Shown: piece after piece, positions 1 through 5,475 of the stretch
Layout: every line of letters begins with the position of its first letter
How positions within the stretch are numbered: position 1 is the first letter of the stretch
Source of the DNA: Nitrososphaerota archaeon
GTDB taxonomy: Archaea > Thermoproteota > Nitrososphaeria > Nitrososphaerales > JAGGXQ01
Reading direction: 5' to 3'
NCBI GenBank assembly: GCA_021162925.1
Contig: JAGGXQ010000098.1
Span: 1-5,544, forward strand
DNA: 5,544 bases
Position numbers and translations under genes: made by a program
Notes under the pieces: model-generated
The model's input: the letters and a program-made list of their open reading frames with translations, nothing else
What the model was told of the DNA's origin: nothing
The model's database searches: none

Positions 1-335
1 AGGCCTACCTCCCTCCATACCCCGTTGTTGTCCTGAGAGCCGAAGAAGGTCGAGATGGTTGCGACGTTGTTGGTCGTGAACCGGTCCGAGGATGGCTTCC
101 TCTGCCCTATGGGGGAGACGAGGTCCGTGTCCCCTTCGCTCGGCTCCCGATCCGACGAGCCCACACCACAGTAGAGCAGGGAGTCTTCGGTCTGCCCGAC
201 CATGAGCTTGGAGAGCCAGGCCTTTCCCGCCGAGGTGATCGTGTTTCTGGAGCACGAATCCCTTTCCAGCCTGCCGAGCTTGAACACCCTTATCCTGACC
301 CTGCCTTCGACCCTTAAAACGTCCTTAGACATCAT
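1..335 (-). CDS. Fibre-like or receptor-binding tail protein, N-terminal part (partial)
   Basis: An open frame runs from ATG 335 to the left edge, giving 111 residues, with a second in-frame ATG at 332. The pattern is that of phage fibre-like structural proteins. It has RNTITSAGKAWLSKLM, then a Tyr-Cys-Gly-Val-Gly strand (YCGVGSSD) and a PSEGDTDLVSPIG segment. It continues with TNNVATISTFFGS and NGVWREVGL, where such proteins usually continue as a GLF-type strand. In other phages, proteins with this arrangement (NTI...G, then GxGxxxP..xDTxL, then TFxxxxxNGxxxEAGLF) are virion fibre or tip components. It has its own promoter and no SD. The C-terminal part, where receptor specificity would lie, is outside the window. 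The family is inferred from pattern only. Confidence 0.65.
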   Translation of the reverse strand, partial: MMSKDVLRVEGRVRIRVFKLGRLERDSCSRNTITSAGKAWLSKLMVGQTEDSLLYCGVGSSDREPSEGDTDLVSPIGQRKPSSDRFTTNNVATISTFFGSQDNNGVWREVG

Positions 336-360
336 ACAGCATTTATTGATATTAAATGAC

Positions 361-375
361 TTTATAAGATTTGTG
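361..375 (-). promoter_or_regulatory. Archaeal-type BRE/TATA promoter for the fibre-like gene
   Basis: The minus strand reads CACAAATCTTATAAA, matching the tail operon promoter at 12 of 15 bases, with the core CTTATA unchanged. The TATA centre near 364 predicts a start at about 338, three bases before the ATG at 335, so this mRNA would also be leaderless. A weak dyad, CATTTA (358-353) and TAAATG (345-340) with a 7-base spacer, lies between TATA and start. It is AT-rich, unlike the 5459-5438 operator, and may be chance. No terminator is seen before this promoter, so upstream readthrough is likely as well. Confidence 0.6.
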
Positions 376-376
376 C

Positions 377-634
377 CTAGAGAGAACACTCATCGACCCT
401 CGCTTCACCGACCGTAAAGGTCCCTACGATCCTAGAAAGGCCCGTTTTGACCTCGGCGACGGATAGCGAGACGGACGAGGCCAATCTGTTCCTATCCAGC
501 GAGCACGAATCCAGCACGCCCACAGCTTCCACCAGGGATGTCGCGAAGTTCACCGGCTCCTCTACTCCGGAGAGCTTTTCGAGCCTTACCTCTCTCTTCA
601 GCTCGGCGAGGAACCTCACGAGATCCGAGCTCAA
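377..634 (-). CDS. Small tail-tip protein of unknown function
   Basis: This protein of 85 residues is not recognised. The first 40 residues are helical and charged (SDLVRFLAELKREVRLEKL). The rest looks beta-rich, with a Val/Ser-alternating stretch (RLASSVSLSVAEV) and the end GTFTVGEARVDECSL, a pattern reminiscent of strands in phage fibre and tip proteins. TTG 634 is chosen as start because it overlaps the hub stop (TTGA, like the common ATGA overlap) and follows GAGGTGG 645-639 at short distance. An in-frame ATG at 685 would overlap the hub gene by over 50 bases and code a Gly/Arg-rich tail, so it is rejected. Lying between the hub and the fibre-like gene, it may be a tip or fibre-attachment component, by position only. 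It has a clean stop 41 bases before the next start. Confidence 0.6.
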   Translation of the reverse strand: MSSDLVRFLAELKREVRLEKLSGVEEPVNFATSLVEAVGVLDSCSLDRNRLASSVSLSVAEVKTGLSRIVGTFTVGEARVDECSL

Positions 635-2025
635 GAGACCACCTCGAGCTCCATCTCGTTCGCCACCTCCAAGCCGCCCCTCCAACGGACCTTGACCTTC
701 TTGACCAGGTACTCGCCCTTCAAGAACTCCGAATCTATCTTGATCAGGGTGTTCGGCTTCGGTATGGAGCTCGGGTTGAGGACGGTTAGGCGTGATACGG
801 ACCTCTTCGGCCTGCCCAGGTTGTAAAGGTTGGCGAGGGCCAGCTTCTTCGCCATCCCCCTATCGGTTACGCTCCTGTCCACGATCACCCCTTCCCTCTT
901 GCCGTACAGCTTCACGAGCCTGGGATCTTCGGCCTTGGTCACCAAAGGGACGCCGTGGTAGAGCCTGTAGGAGAAGTTCCAGGAGCCTTCGTGCAGGATC
1001 CAATCCTCGGAATCCTGAGATTCGGCCAAGGTTTCCGACGAAGAGCCGTCGTGGTAGAGCCTGTAGGTGTCGGAATCCCCGACCTTCCCGAGCACGATCC
1101 AGTACTCCTTGCCTACCTCGAGCTCCCTATCGACGGTCGCGCTGTACCAAGCTGGGGAGGATATCGATGCCTTGGGTATCGTGAAGCTACAGACCCTCGG
1201 CCCGGGCTTCCCCTCCGAGCTTTCGGCCACGTACCCGAAGAAGTCCCTATCCGGCTCCCCGAGCTTTTCCAGGTAGAAGCTCAACCTCTTGAGCGGGCTA
1301 CCCTTCGGCACGAACGGCACGGCATAGTACTTATCCAAGACCTGTGGCGTGTTCGCCAGCTCCTGCTTTGCATCCAAGCAGAGCTCCCATCCACCCAGGA
1401 CGTAGACCACGTTCTTCAAATCGAGGATCGAGTCGGTGAGCTTCGGGGTCGGCTTCAGGTCCCTAGGGCCTAGGACCAGGCCGGACGATACGCTCCTCTT
1501 GGGGAAGAAGTGGAGCTCGAGGTCCGGGGTCGAAAAGTAATCGAATAGCGCGAGGTCCGCCAATAGGTCTATCGCGTCCTTGAGCGTTACGTAGTTCAGC
1601 TTTATCCCCTCCAGGAATACCCCGGTCTCCTTCACGTGATCCGTGTTAACCTCGGGGGCGAAGTCGTTCAGCACCTTCTTCAATACGTCCCCGACGTCGG
1701 CATTCGAGTAGGAGCCCACGACCACCCTGTTGAGCGCCAGGATCGAGAACTTATCCCTAGAGTAAAGGCGGGTCCTCGAGCCTATCGAGTCCAGGTCCAG
1801 GGTCTTCGACTCTACGACGCCTTCGAACGCCTTTTCATCGGGTTCGGGGCTGGACCCGGCGTAGACTATCAACTCGTCCCCGAGCCCGTAAGGTGGCTCG
1901 CCCAACAGCTCGATTTCGCAGGTCGATGCCTCCCTAGCGGAGAAGGATAGGGTGAGGGATAAGAGCTCCTTTCCCAGGGTGATGGACTCGCCCCCTCTCC
2001 TTATTTCACACCTGGTGTAGAGCAT
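631..2025 (-). CDS. Tail hub protein (gpD/gp27-like) with inserted jelly-roll domain
   Basis: This protein of 464 residues is placed right after the tape measure gene, where siphovirus tail-tip hub proteins and P2 gpD-like proteins lie. The N-terminal part (about 1-210) resembles a hub barrel, with a strand-rich start, FEGVVESKTLDL near 67-78 and SNADVGDVLKKVL near 107-119. The C-terminal part (about 375-464) has YGKREGVIVDRSVTD, a helix with GMAKKLALANLYNLG, and the closing LIKIDSEFLKGEYLVKKVKV, which is usual for the second barrel. Between them, about residues 215-360 look like a separate beta-sandwich ending with EVGKEYWIVLG and two YRLYH motifs. ATG 2025 is chosen: it overlaps the tape measure stop (TGATG) and sits eight bases after GGAGG 2038-2034. 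GTG at 2028 is directly in frame and would add one residue. The hub call is likely, but another tail-tip protein is possible. Confidence 0.75.
   Translation of the reverse strand: MLYTRCEIRRGGESITLGKELLSLTLSFSAREASTCEIELLGEPPYGLGDELIVYAGSSPEPDEKAFEGVVESKTLDLDSIGSRTRLYSRDKFSILALNRVVVGSYSNADVGDVLKKVLNDFAPEVNTDHVKETGVFLEGIKLNYVTLKDAIDLLADLALFDYFSTPDLELHFFPKRSVSSGLVLGPRDLKPTPKLTDSILDLKNVVYVLGGWELCLDAKQELANTPQVLDKYYAVPFVPKGSPLKRLSFYLEKLGEPDRDFFGYVAESSEGKPGPRVCSFTIPKASISSPAWYSATVDRELEVGKEYWIVLGKVGDSDTYRLYHDGSSSETLAESQDSEDWILHEGSWNFSYRLYHGVPLVTKAEDPRLVKLYGKREGVIVDRSVTDRGMAKKLALANLYNLGRPKRSVSRLTVLNPSSIPKPNTLIKIDSEFLKGEYLVKKVKVRWRGGLEVANEMELEVVS
954..971 (-). repeat. 18-base direct repeat, copy 1 (codes YRLYHG)
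   Basis: The 18-base sequence at 954-971 is identical to that at 1050-1067, 96 bases away and in the same reading frame of the hub gene. Both encode the YRLYH motif, once followed by Gly and once by Asp. It may reflect a small duplication inside the inserted beta-sandwich domain, or strong selection on a repeated strand. Confidence 0.8.
1050..1067 (-). repeat. 18-base direct repeat, copy 2 (codes YRLYHD)
   Basis: This is the second copy of the repeat at 954-971, identical over 18 bases. It encodes YRLYH in the strand just after the EYWIVLG motif of the hub's inserted domain. Similarity outside the 18 bases is weak, so any duplication is old or short. Confidence 0.8.
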
Positions 2026-3734
2026 CACACGAGCCTCCTGATGCTCTTGCTGAACTCGATCCTATCGTCGTGCACGTAAACGTCGACCACCAGCCTCCCC
2101 GAAGGCGAGTTCAGGGGCAGGATCAGCTCCGGCCCGCTCTCCCCGACCAGGGCCAGGGTCGGCTCGGTTACGAGCCCTCCCTTCCCATACCTCTTGACCC
2201 CCAACGGCGGGGCCGGCCTAGGGGCCCCCAAAGCCGGGACCACCTTGAGCCCCTCGAGCATGAGCCTGAGCCCCTCCATGATCGGCGCTATCGTGCGCTC
2301 GTAAACCCCCTTGAGGGCGACGGCGATCCCGGTCCATACCCTTACCCACGCCGAGTAGAGCCTCTCAAGGGACGAGGATACCAACTCCAAGCCGAGCTCT
2401 ATCCCGCCCATCACCGAGGAGAAGGTCGATTCTATCATGCCCAGCCCAGAAACGAACCCAGAGCCCAATAACTCCCAACCCTTTACGAACGCCACGAATT
2501 GGACCTTGAGCTCCCCCAAGACGTCTATCAAGCCCACGAGCACGGGGTCGACCAGGTAGACCAGGGCGTCGCTGAGCGGCCCCTTGACGATCGGGATGAT
2601 CTCGGATTCGAGCACGGGGAGGAGCTTGGCCTCGAACACGGAGAACAGCTTCTCCAACGCCGGTATCAGGGCCTCGCCGACCTCGATCTGGAACCTCTCC
2701 CACTCCGCCCTCACCCTCTCCTGCCTCCCCTGAAACGTGTCCATCACCGTTCCGAACATCTCCATGGTCGTCCCCGCCTTCCCCATCTCCTCCTCCAGGC
2801 CCTTGAGGGAGTCTGCCTGGTTCAGGAGCGCAACCGCGGCCCTGAGCCCCTGCTCCCCGAATACACGCTGCAGGTAGTTGTTCCTCTCCTCCTGGGTTGC
2901 GAGGGCCGAGAGCCTGGCCTTGAGCTTGGAGATTATGGCGGAGAGGCTCAGCATCTTCCCCGAAGAGTCGTAGAGGGAGAAGCCGAGCTTGTCGGAGTGG
3001 TTTATCAGATCGCTGAGCATGGCGTTCAGATACCTGCCAGACTTCACCGCGTCCTTCTGCGTGTTGTCGACGAGGACGAGGGCCGATAGGGTCTCCTGAA
3101 GCGATAGGCCCAAAGTATGGGCTATCGAGCCTACGTAGGAGAGGCCCCCTGCGTACTCGGATGCGGTCCCTATGCCCAGCTTCGAGGCGTTCGTCAGGGC
3201 GTCGACCGCAAGGGAAGCCTGCCTGGCGGAGAGGCCGAACTGGGAGAGGGTGGAGACGAGGAGGTTCGCTGATTCGGAAGCGGATATCCCCTCGACCTTC
3301 GATAGCATCAGGGAGGACCTTAAAGCTTCCATCGCCTCTCCCCCGCTCAACCCGGCCTTCACCAAGGCCTCAAGGGCCTCGACCACGTTCGTGGCGGATA
3401 CACCGAATTCCGAGGACAGGCTCAGCGCCACCTCCTTTACCTTGCTCGAAAAGGATGCCGCCTCCTCCCCGACCATGCCCGTAGCCGCCACTACCTCGGA
3501 TATCTTGTGCTCCAGGCTAGAGAACCCGTCCACCGCAGCCCTGGTGAAGTCGACCACTGCCGATGCGGCCTTCGAAGCCAGGTCGGCGACGATCATGCCC
3601 CCGGCGACTTGGGCCATGGTCCCGAGCCTCCCTATCCTATCCCTGAGGGAAGTGGCTGCCCTCCCAACGCTGGAGAAGACCTTGCTCGCCTCGTCCCTCG
3701 CCTTTATGACTATCTCAAGACCCAGCTCCGGCAA
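2025..3734 (-). CDS. Phage tail tape measure protein (TP901 type, short)
   Basis: This protein of 569 residues sets tail length and is ejected ahead of the DNA. It has an N-terminal helix with KARDEASKVFSSVG (residues 11-24) and an Ala/Gly-rich hydrophobic helix (40-70). The TP901-type core spans about 75-310: ISEVVAATGM at 78-87, FGVSATNVVEALEALVKAG at 110-128, QFGLSARQA at 165-173, and QEERNNYLQRVFGEQG at 281-296. A helical part (330-380) is followed by hydrophobic helices (about 390-475) that could enter a membrane during ejection. The C-terminal motif GGLVTEPTLALVGESGPELI (519-538) is typical of tape measure proteins. No lytic transglycosylase or peptidase domain is visible. At about 1.5 Å per helical residue the length implies a tail of at most roughly 85 nm. 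The start is TTG 3734, after GAGGAGG near 3750-3744. It follows the gp10-like stop by one base and its stop overlaps the hub start. Confidence 0.9.
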   Translation of the reverse strand: MPELGLEIVIKARDEASKVFSSVGRAATSLRDRIGRLGTMAQVAGGMIVADLASKAASAVVDFTRAAVDGFSSLEHKISEVVAATGMVGEEAASFSSKVKEVALSLSSEFGVSATNVVEALEALVKAGLSGGEAMEALRSSLMLSKVEGISASESANLLVSTLSQFGLSARQASLAVDALTNASKLGIGTASEYAGGLSYVGSIAHTLGLSLQETLSALVLVDNTQKDAVKSGRYLNAMLSDLINHSDKLGFSLYDSSGKMLSLSAIISKLKARLSALATQEERNNYLQRVFGEQGLRAAVALLNQADSLKGLEEEMGKAGTTMEMFGTVMDTFQGRQERVRAEWERFQIEVGEALIPALEKLFSVFEAKLLPVLESEIIPIVKGPLSDALVYLVDPVLVGLIDVLGELKVQFVAFVKGWELLGSGFVSGLGMIESTFSSVMGGIELGLELVSSSLERLYSAWVRVWTGIAVALKGVYERTIAPIMEGLRLMLEGLKVVPALGAPRPAPPLGVKRYGKGGLVTEPTLALVGESGPELILPLNSPSGRLVVDVYVHDDRIEFSKSIRRLV

Positions 3735-3735
3735 C

Positions 3736-4080
3736 CTATATCAGCCTCCTCAGCCTCCTCTCGACCTCTCGGCCCAGGAACTTGAGCGCCTCCTCCCTGG
3801 CCGGCCTCATGTAAGGCCTGGCCTTCATCCTCCTGGTCCCGAACTCGACGAACCTGGAGTAAGGGGCGGAGGCCCTCAGCCTGTACTTCAGCTCCCCGGC
3901 CTTCGTGAGCCGTATCGACGCCCTTAGGCGACCGGTCCTCACGGGGACCCTTGCCCTAGAGACCGAGTAGGCGCGCTCCCCCGCCCTCCTCAAAGCCTCC
4001 CCTAAGGCCGCCCTGAGCTCCCTCGGCATCCTGCCCATGAACCTGGCCAGCTCCTCGACCCCATCAACCTCGACCCACAT
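3736..4080 (-). CDS. HK97 gp10-like head-tail junction protein
   Basis: This 114-residue basic protein carries two hallmarks of the HK97 gp10 family. One is PVRTGRLRASI at residues 46-56. The other is APYSRFVEFGTRR followed by ARPYMRPA at 72-94. An N-terminal helical segment (about 5-40) precedes them and an Arg-rich helix ends the protein. Family members act at the head-tail junction or in completing the tail. The ATG at 4080 follows GGAGG at 4094-4090 with nine bases between, and it overlaps the end of the chaperone extension by 17 bases, suggesting coupled translation. The position is odd: this family is usually encoded before the tail tube gene, whereas here it lies between the chaperone and the tape measure gene. 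The family assignment is firm and the exact role in this virus is inferred. Confidence 0.85.
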   Translation of the reverse strand: MWVEVDGVEELARFMGRMPRELRAALGEALRRAGERAYSVSRARVPVRTGRLRASIRLTKAGELKYRLRASAPYSRFVEFGTRRMKARPYMRPAREEALKFLGREVERRLRRLI

Positions 4081-4502
4081 CCCTCAAAACCTCCGCCAGG
4101 ATTCTCACGTCGAATATGAACCGCTCGAGCTTCGGTCCGTCAAGGCCGAGCACCTCGCTTGGTAGCCTACCGAGCATGAGGGCGAGCCTACCCGCCTCCT
4201 TCGCCACCGCGCTCTTTGCGAAAAAGCCTGGCCTCGCCTTCGGCCTTCTTGCTGAGCTCGATCACGTAGAGCGAGAGCTCGACGAGCAAGGCCCTTACAT
4301 CCTCGACCCTAGGCTCGGGCTCCACGTACCTCCTCACCAGCCTCTCGATGGCTTCCTTCAGCAACCTCTCGTCCCTCTCGGCCTCTTCGAGGGACTTCGG
4401 GACCTTCTTCCCCAGGTTCTCTATCAGGTTCAGGTAGGGGATGGCCCAGGGCTCGGGCGCCCTTATCCTGTACCTCCTACCCCCCACCTCTACCTCCTTC
4501 AT
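4064..4502 (-). CDS. Tail assembly chaperone, frameshifted long form (G-T type fusion)
   Basis: The first 94 codons (4502-4221) are shared with the short form. A shift at the T-run then continues in the +1 frame through 51 codons (4219-4067) to TGA 4066-4064, giving about 145 residues (+1 shift) or 146 (-2 shift). The extension begins AKSAVAKEAG, contains RLALMLGRLP and LERFIFDVRILAEVL, and looks like two or three amphipathic helices. It uses the gene's preferred codons (AAG, GAG, AGG, CTC). In lambda and many other tailed phages the T part of such a fusion contacts the tape measure protein and links it to tube subunits. The extension ends 17 bases inside the next gene, so its translation would carry ribosomes past the gp10-like start. 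Alternatively the extension could start alone at a GTG (4204-4202) or ATG (4177-4175), or the frame change could be a sequencing error or mutation. The position in the operon favours a programmed shift. Confidence 0.7.
4188..4502 (-). CDS. Tail assembly chaperone, short (unshifted) form
   Basis: This 104-residue, strongly charged and largely helical protein sits between the tail tube gene and the tape measure region, the usual place of lambda G-type tail assembly chaperones. These proteins bind the tape measure protein during tail assembly and are absent from the finished virion. The N-terminus has short strands (residues 1-15), then long helices with runs such as LEEAERDERLLKEAIERLVRRY. The last ten codons (CGC AAA GAG CGC GGT GGC GAA GGA GGC GGG) use Arg, Lys and Gly codons foreign to the rest of the gene and encode a low-complexity tail. 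This suggests that the natural coding frame has already switched before the TAG at 4190-4188. The start is ATG 4502, 10 bases after the tube stop, with only a weak GGGG as ribosome-binding site. The call rests on position, size and the frameshift more than on sequence motifs. Confidence 0.75.
   Translation of the reverse strand: MKEVEVGGRRYRIRAPEPWAIPYLNLIENLGKKVPKSLEEAERDERLLKEAIERLVRRYVEPEPRVEDVRALLVELSLYVIELSKKAEGEARLFRKERGGEGGG
4220..4226 (-). other. Probable programmed ribosomal frameshift site (CTT TTT C)
   Basis: In the zero frame the mRNA reads AGG CTT TTT CGC. A P-site Phe-tRNA on TTT can slip +1 onto TTC, or -2 onto TTT within the five-T run, and either slip enters the open frame that follows. 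The A-site codon CGC is unusual here: all 12 earlier Arg codons in the gene are AGG, so a pause is plausible. The new frame is closed just upstream by TGA 4264-4262 and the zero frame is closed at 4188. The switch must therefore lie in this roughly 75-base overlap, in which this is the only homopolymer run of five. A GAGG lies a few bases upstream (4235-4232) and might act as an SD-like stimulator, but this is speculative. Confidence 0.65.
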
Positions 4503-4512
4503 CCGATCGCCC

Positions 4513-5433
4513 CTAGTACTCGGATTCCTCGTCGTTCTGAAGCCTCACGAGGAGTATCGGGCCATCTCCCTTGACGGCCGTGAACTTCAGGTCTTGGACC
4601 AGGCGCTCCCGCCTGTCTATGTTGGCGTCGCCCGAATCGTACTCCATCGAGTCGACGACGAACTCCAAGAAGTAGCCGTAGCCATCGGCTATTTCGTCTC
4701 CGTCGAACCTGACCTCGAGCTTCTTCCTGGTGCAGTTCAGGAAGTCGTTCAGGTGCGAGGTCGAGAGGAACCTCACCGTCAGCTCGCCCCTCACCTCGAG
4801 CTCCCCGACCTCCACCCTTGGCAGGAGCCTGGAGCCGAGCTGGTGGTGGTCCGAGGCGAGGTTGTTCTCGATCTCCAGCTTCAGGGATTCGGCTTCGACT
4901 TCGACCCCTCCTATCTTGACGCTCGCATCCGCAGGAGAGATGTAGCCCTGGGTTATGAAGGCCGGGTTCTGATCCAGCTCCCCGATCGATTCGTCCCTTC
5001 CTACACCGTCGACGCTCAGGGTGAGCGGATCCGTCGGCGATATCTCGAAAGACAGCTTGTCGACGCCGTAGCCGCTTACGATCTTCTCGGCGACGTCGAT
5101 CCCAACCCTAACCGTGAGGCTCGGCAACTCGTTCGAATTTACCGGCGAGAACTCGTGCAGCCACACGCCAGAGGTTGGGTTCGATACCGACTCGCCCCCC
5201 AATGCTGCCTTCAGGATCAGGCCGACGTTCTTGTAGTTGACGAACTGCTTCCACCCACCTCCAACCGACTTCGGCCCTGGGATGCTGATCTCCCGCCACC
5301 TAGAAGCTACAGTCCTGGCCCTTATGAAGCCTTGGCTCAGCTTCAGGCTCTCCGACGTTATCGGTATCACGTAGGCCCCGTCGACCGGGGTCCCGTACTC
5401 CGACTCCTTGCCGATCTTAAGGTATCTTATCAT
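4513..5433 (-). CDS. Phage tail tube protein
   Basis: This 306-residue protein has the layout of the long tail tube proteins of tailed phages. An N-terminal loop has YGTPV at residues 13-17. It is followed by Arg-rich strands (about 37-48) and a glycine segment SVGGGW (56-61), then a beta-rich core with HEFSPV (93-98), GYGVDKLSFEIS (121-132) and LKLEIENNL (184-192). The C-terminal half resembles a second copy of the same beta-barrel fold, ending in an acidic tail, DEESEY. The family forms the stacked rings through which DNA passes. The ATG at 5433 is chosen because the TATA-like element predicts a start there, and no SD is present. It is the first gene of the operon, with 10 bases between its stop and the chaperone gene. 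The family call is from recognised pattern, not a database search. A major tail protein of another subfamily is the main alternative. Confidence 0.8.
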   Translation of the reverse strand: MIRYLKIGKESEYGTPVDGAYVIPITSESLKLSQGFIRARTVASRWREISIPGPKSVGGGWKQFVNYKNVGLILKAALGGESVSNPTSGVWLHEFSPVNSNELPSLTVRVGIDVAEKIVSGYGVDKLSFEISPTDPLTLSVDGVGRDESIGELDQNPAFITQGYISPADASVKIGGVEVEAESLKLEIENNLASDHHQLGSRLLPRVEVGELEVRGELTVRFLSTSHLNDFLNCTRKKLEVRFDGDEIADGYGYFLEFVVDSMEYDSGDANIDRRERLVQDLKFTAVKGDGPILLVRLQNDEESEY

Positions 5434-5437
5434 GTCA

Positions 5438-5459
5438 ATTGATGTCTATTGACATCAAT
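5438..5459. promoter_or_regulatory. Perfect inverted repeat, likely operator over the tail operon start site
   Basis: Two perfect 9-base arms, ATTGATGTC and GACATCAAT, are separated by a 4-base spacer (5450-5447). The repeat overlaps the last three bases of the TATA-like element and runs to within five bases of the ATG. A further GACAT half-site begins at 5436 on the minus strand, exactly 10 bases after the one at 5446, so both would lie on the same DNA face. A protein bound here would block TBP/TFB or RNA polymerase, which suggests repression of the tail genes, for example during a lysogenic or early phase. The cognate regulator is not in the window. Confidence 0.65.
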
Positions 5460-5471
5460 ATAAGTTTTGTG
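5457..5471 (-). promoter_or_regulatory. Archaeal-type BRE/TATA promoter for the tail operon
   Basis: Reading the minus strand, CACAAAACTTATATT combines an A-rich BRE-like segment (5470-5465) with a TATA-like element CTTATATT (5464-5457). Archaeal transcription usually starts about 26 bases downstream of the TATA centre, which here is about 5434, next to the ATG at 5433. No SD-like sequence lies before that ATG, so the transcript would be leaderless. The same motif, 12 of 15 bases identical, recurs at 375-361 with nearly the same distance to an ATG. The transcription start itself is inferred from spacing. Confidence 0.7.
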
Positions 5472-5475
5472 TTAG

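Noticed and set aside
336..376. Terminator between the small protein gene and the fibre-like gene
   Set aside because: There is no T-run or strong GC hairpin after the TAG at 379-377. The AT-rich gap is better explained as a promoter.
250..511. 12-base match GAGCACGAATCC at 250-261 and 500-511
   Set aside because: It encodes DSCS in both the fibre-like and small proteins, but the flanks do not align, so it is probably chance.
635..685. ATG at 685 as start of the small protein
   Set aside because: The added residues are a Gly/Arg shadow of the hub C-terminus. TTG at 634 has a stop-start overlap and an SD.
2365..2703. Minus-strand 112-codon frame inside the tape measure gene
   Set aside because: It is an out-of-frame shadow rich in Arg and Gly, while the tape measure frame has recognised motifs throughout this segment.
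3172..3927. Plus-strand open frame of 251 codons
   Set aside because: It lies opposite the tape measure and gp10-like genes, which have clear family motifs. The product is low-complexity, and there is no promoter or SD.
4064..4177. Separate small gene starting at ATG 4177 (37 codons)
   Set aside because: The nearest GGAGG is about 17 bases upstream, and the protein-like pattern and preferred codons extend further 5' to the T-run, favouring a fusion. It is not excluded.
4105..4227. A -1 frameshift at the T-run, the commonest type in these genes
   Set aside because: The -1 frame is Ser/Arg-rich, uses codons unlike the rest and stops at 4107-4105, whereas the +1 (or -2) frame is protein-like to 4064.
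4441..5442. Long plus-strand open frame of 333 codons opposite the tube gene
   Set aside because: It is the reverse shadow of the tail tube gene. Its product is a Leu/Val/Arg/Pro-rich sequence without domain pattern, and it reads through the tail promoter.
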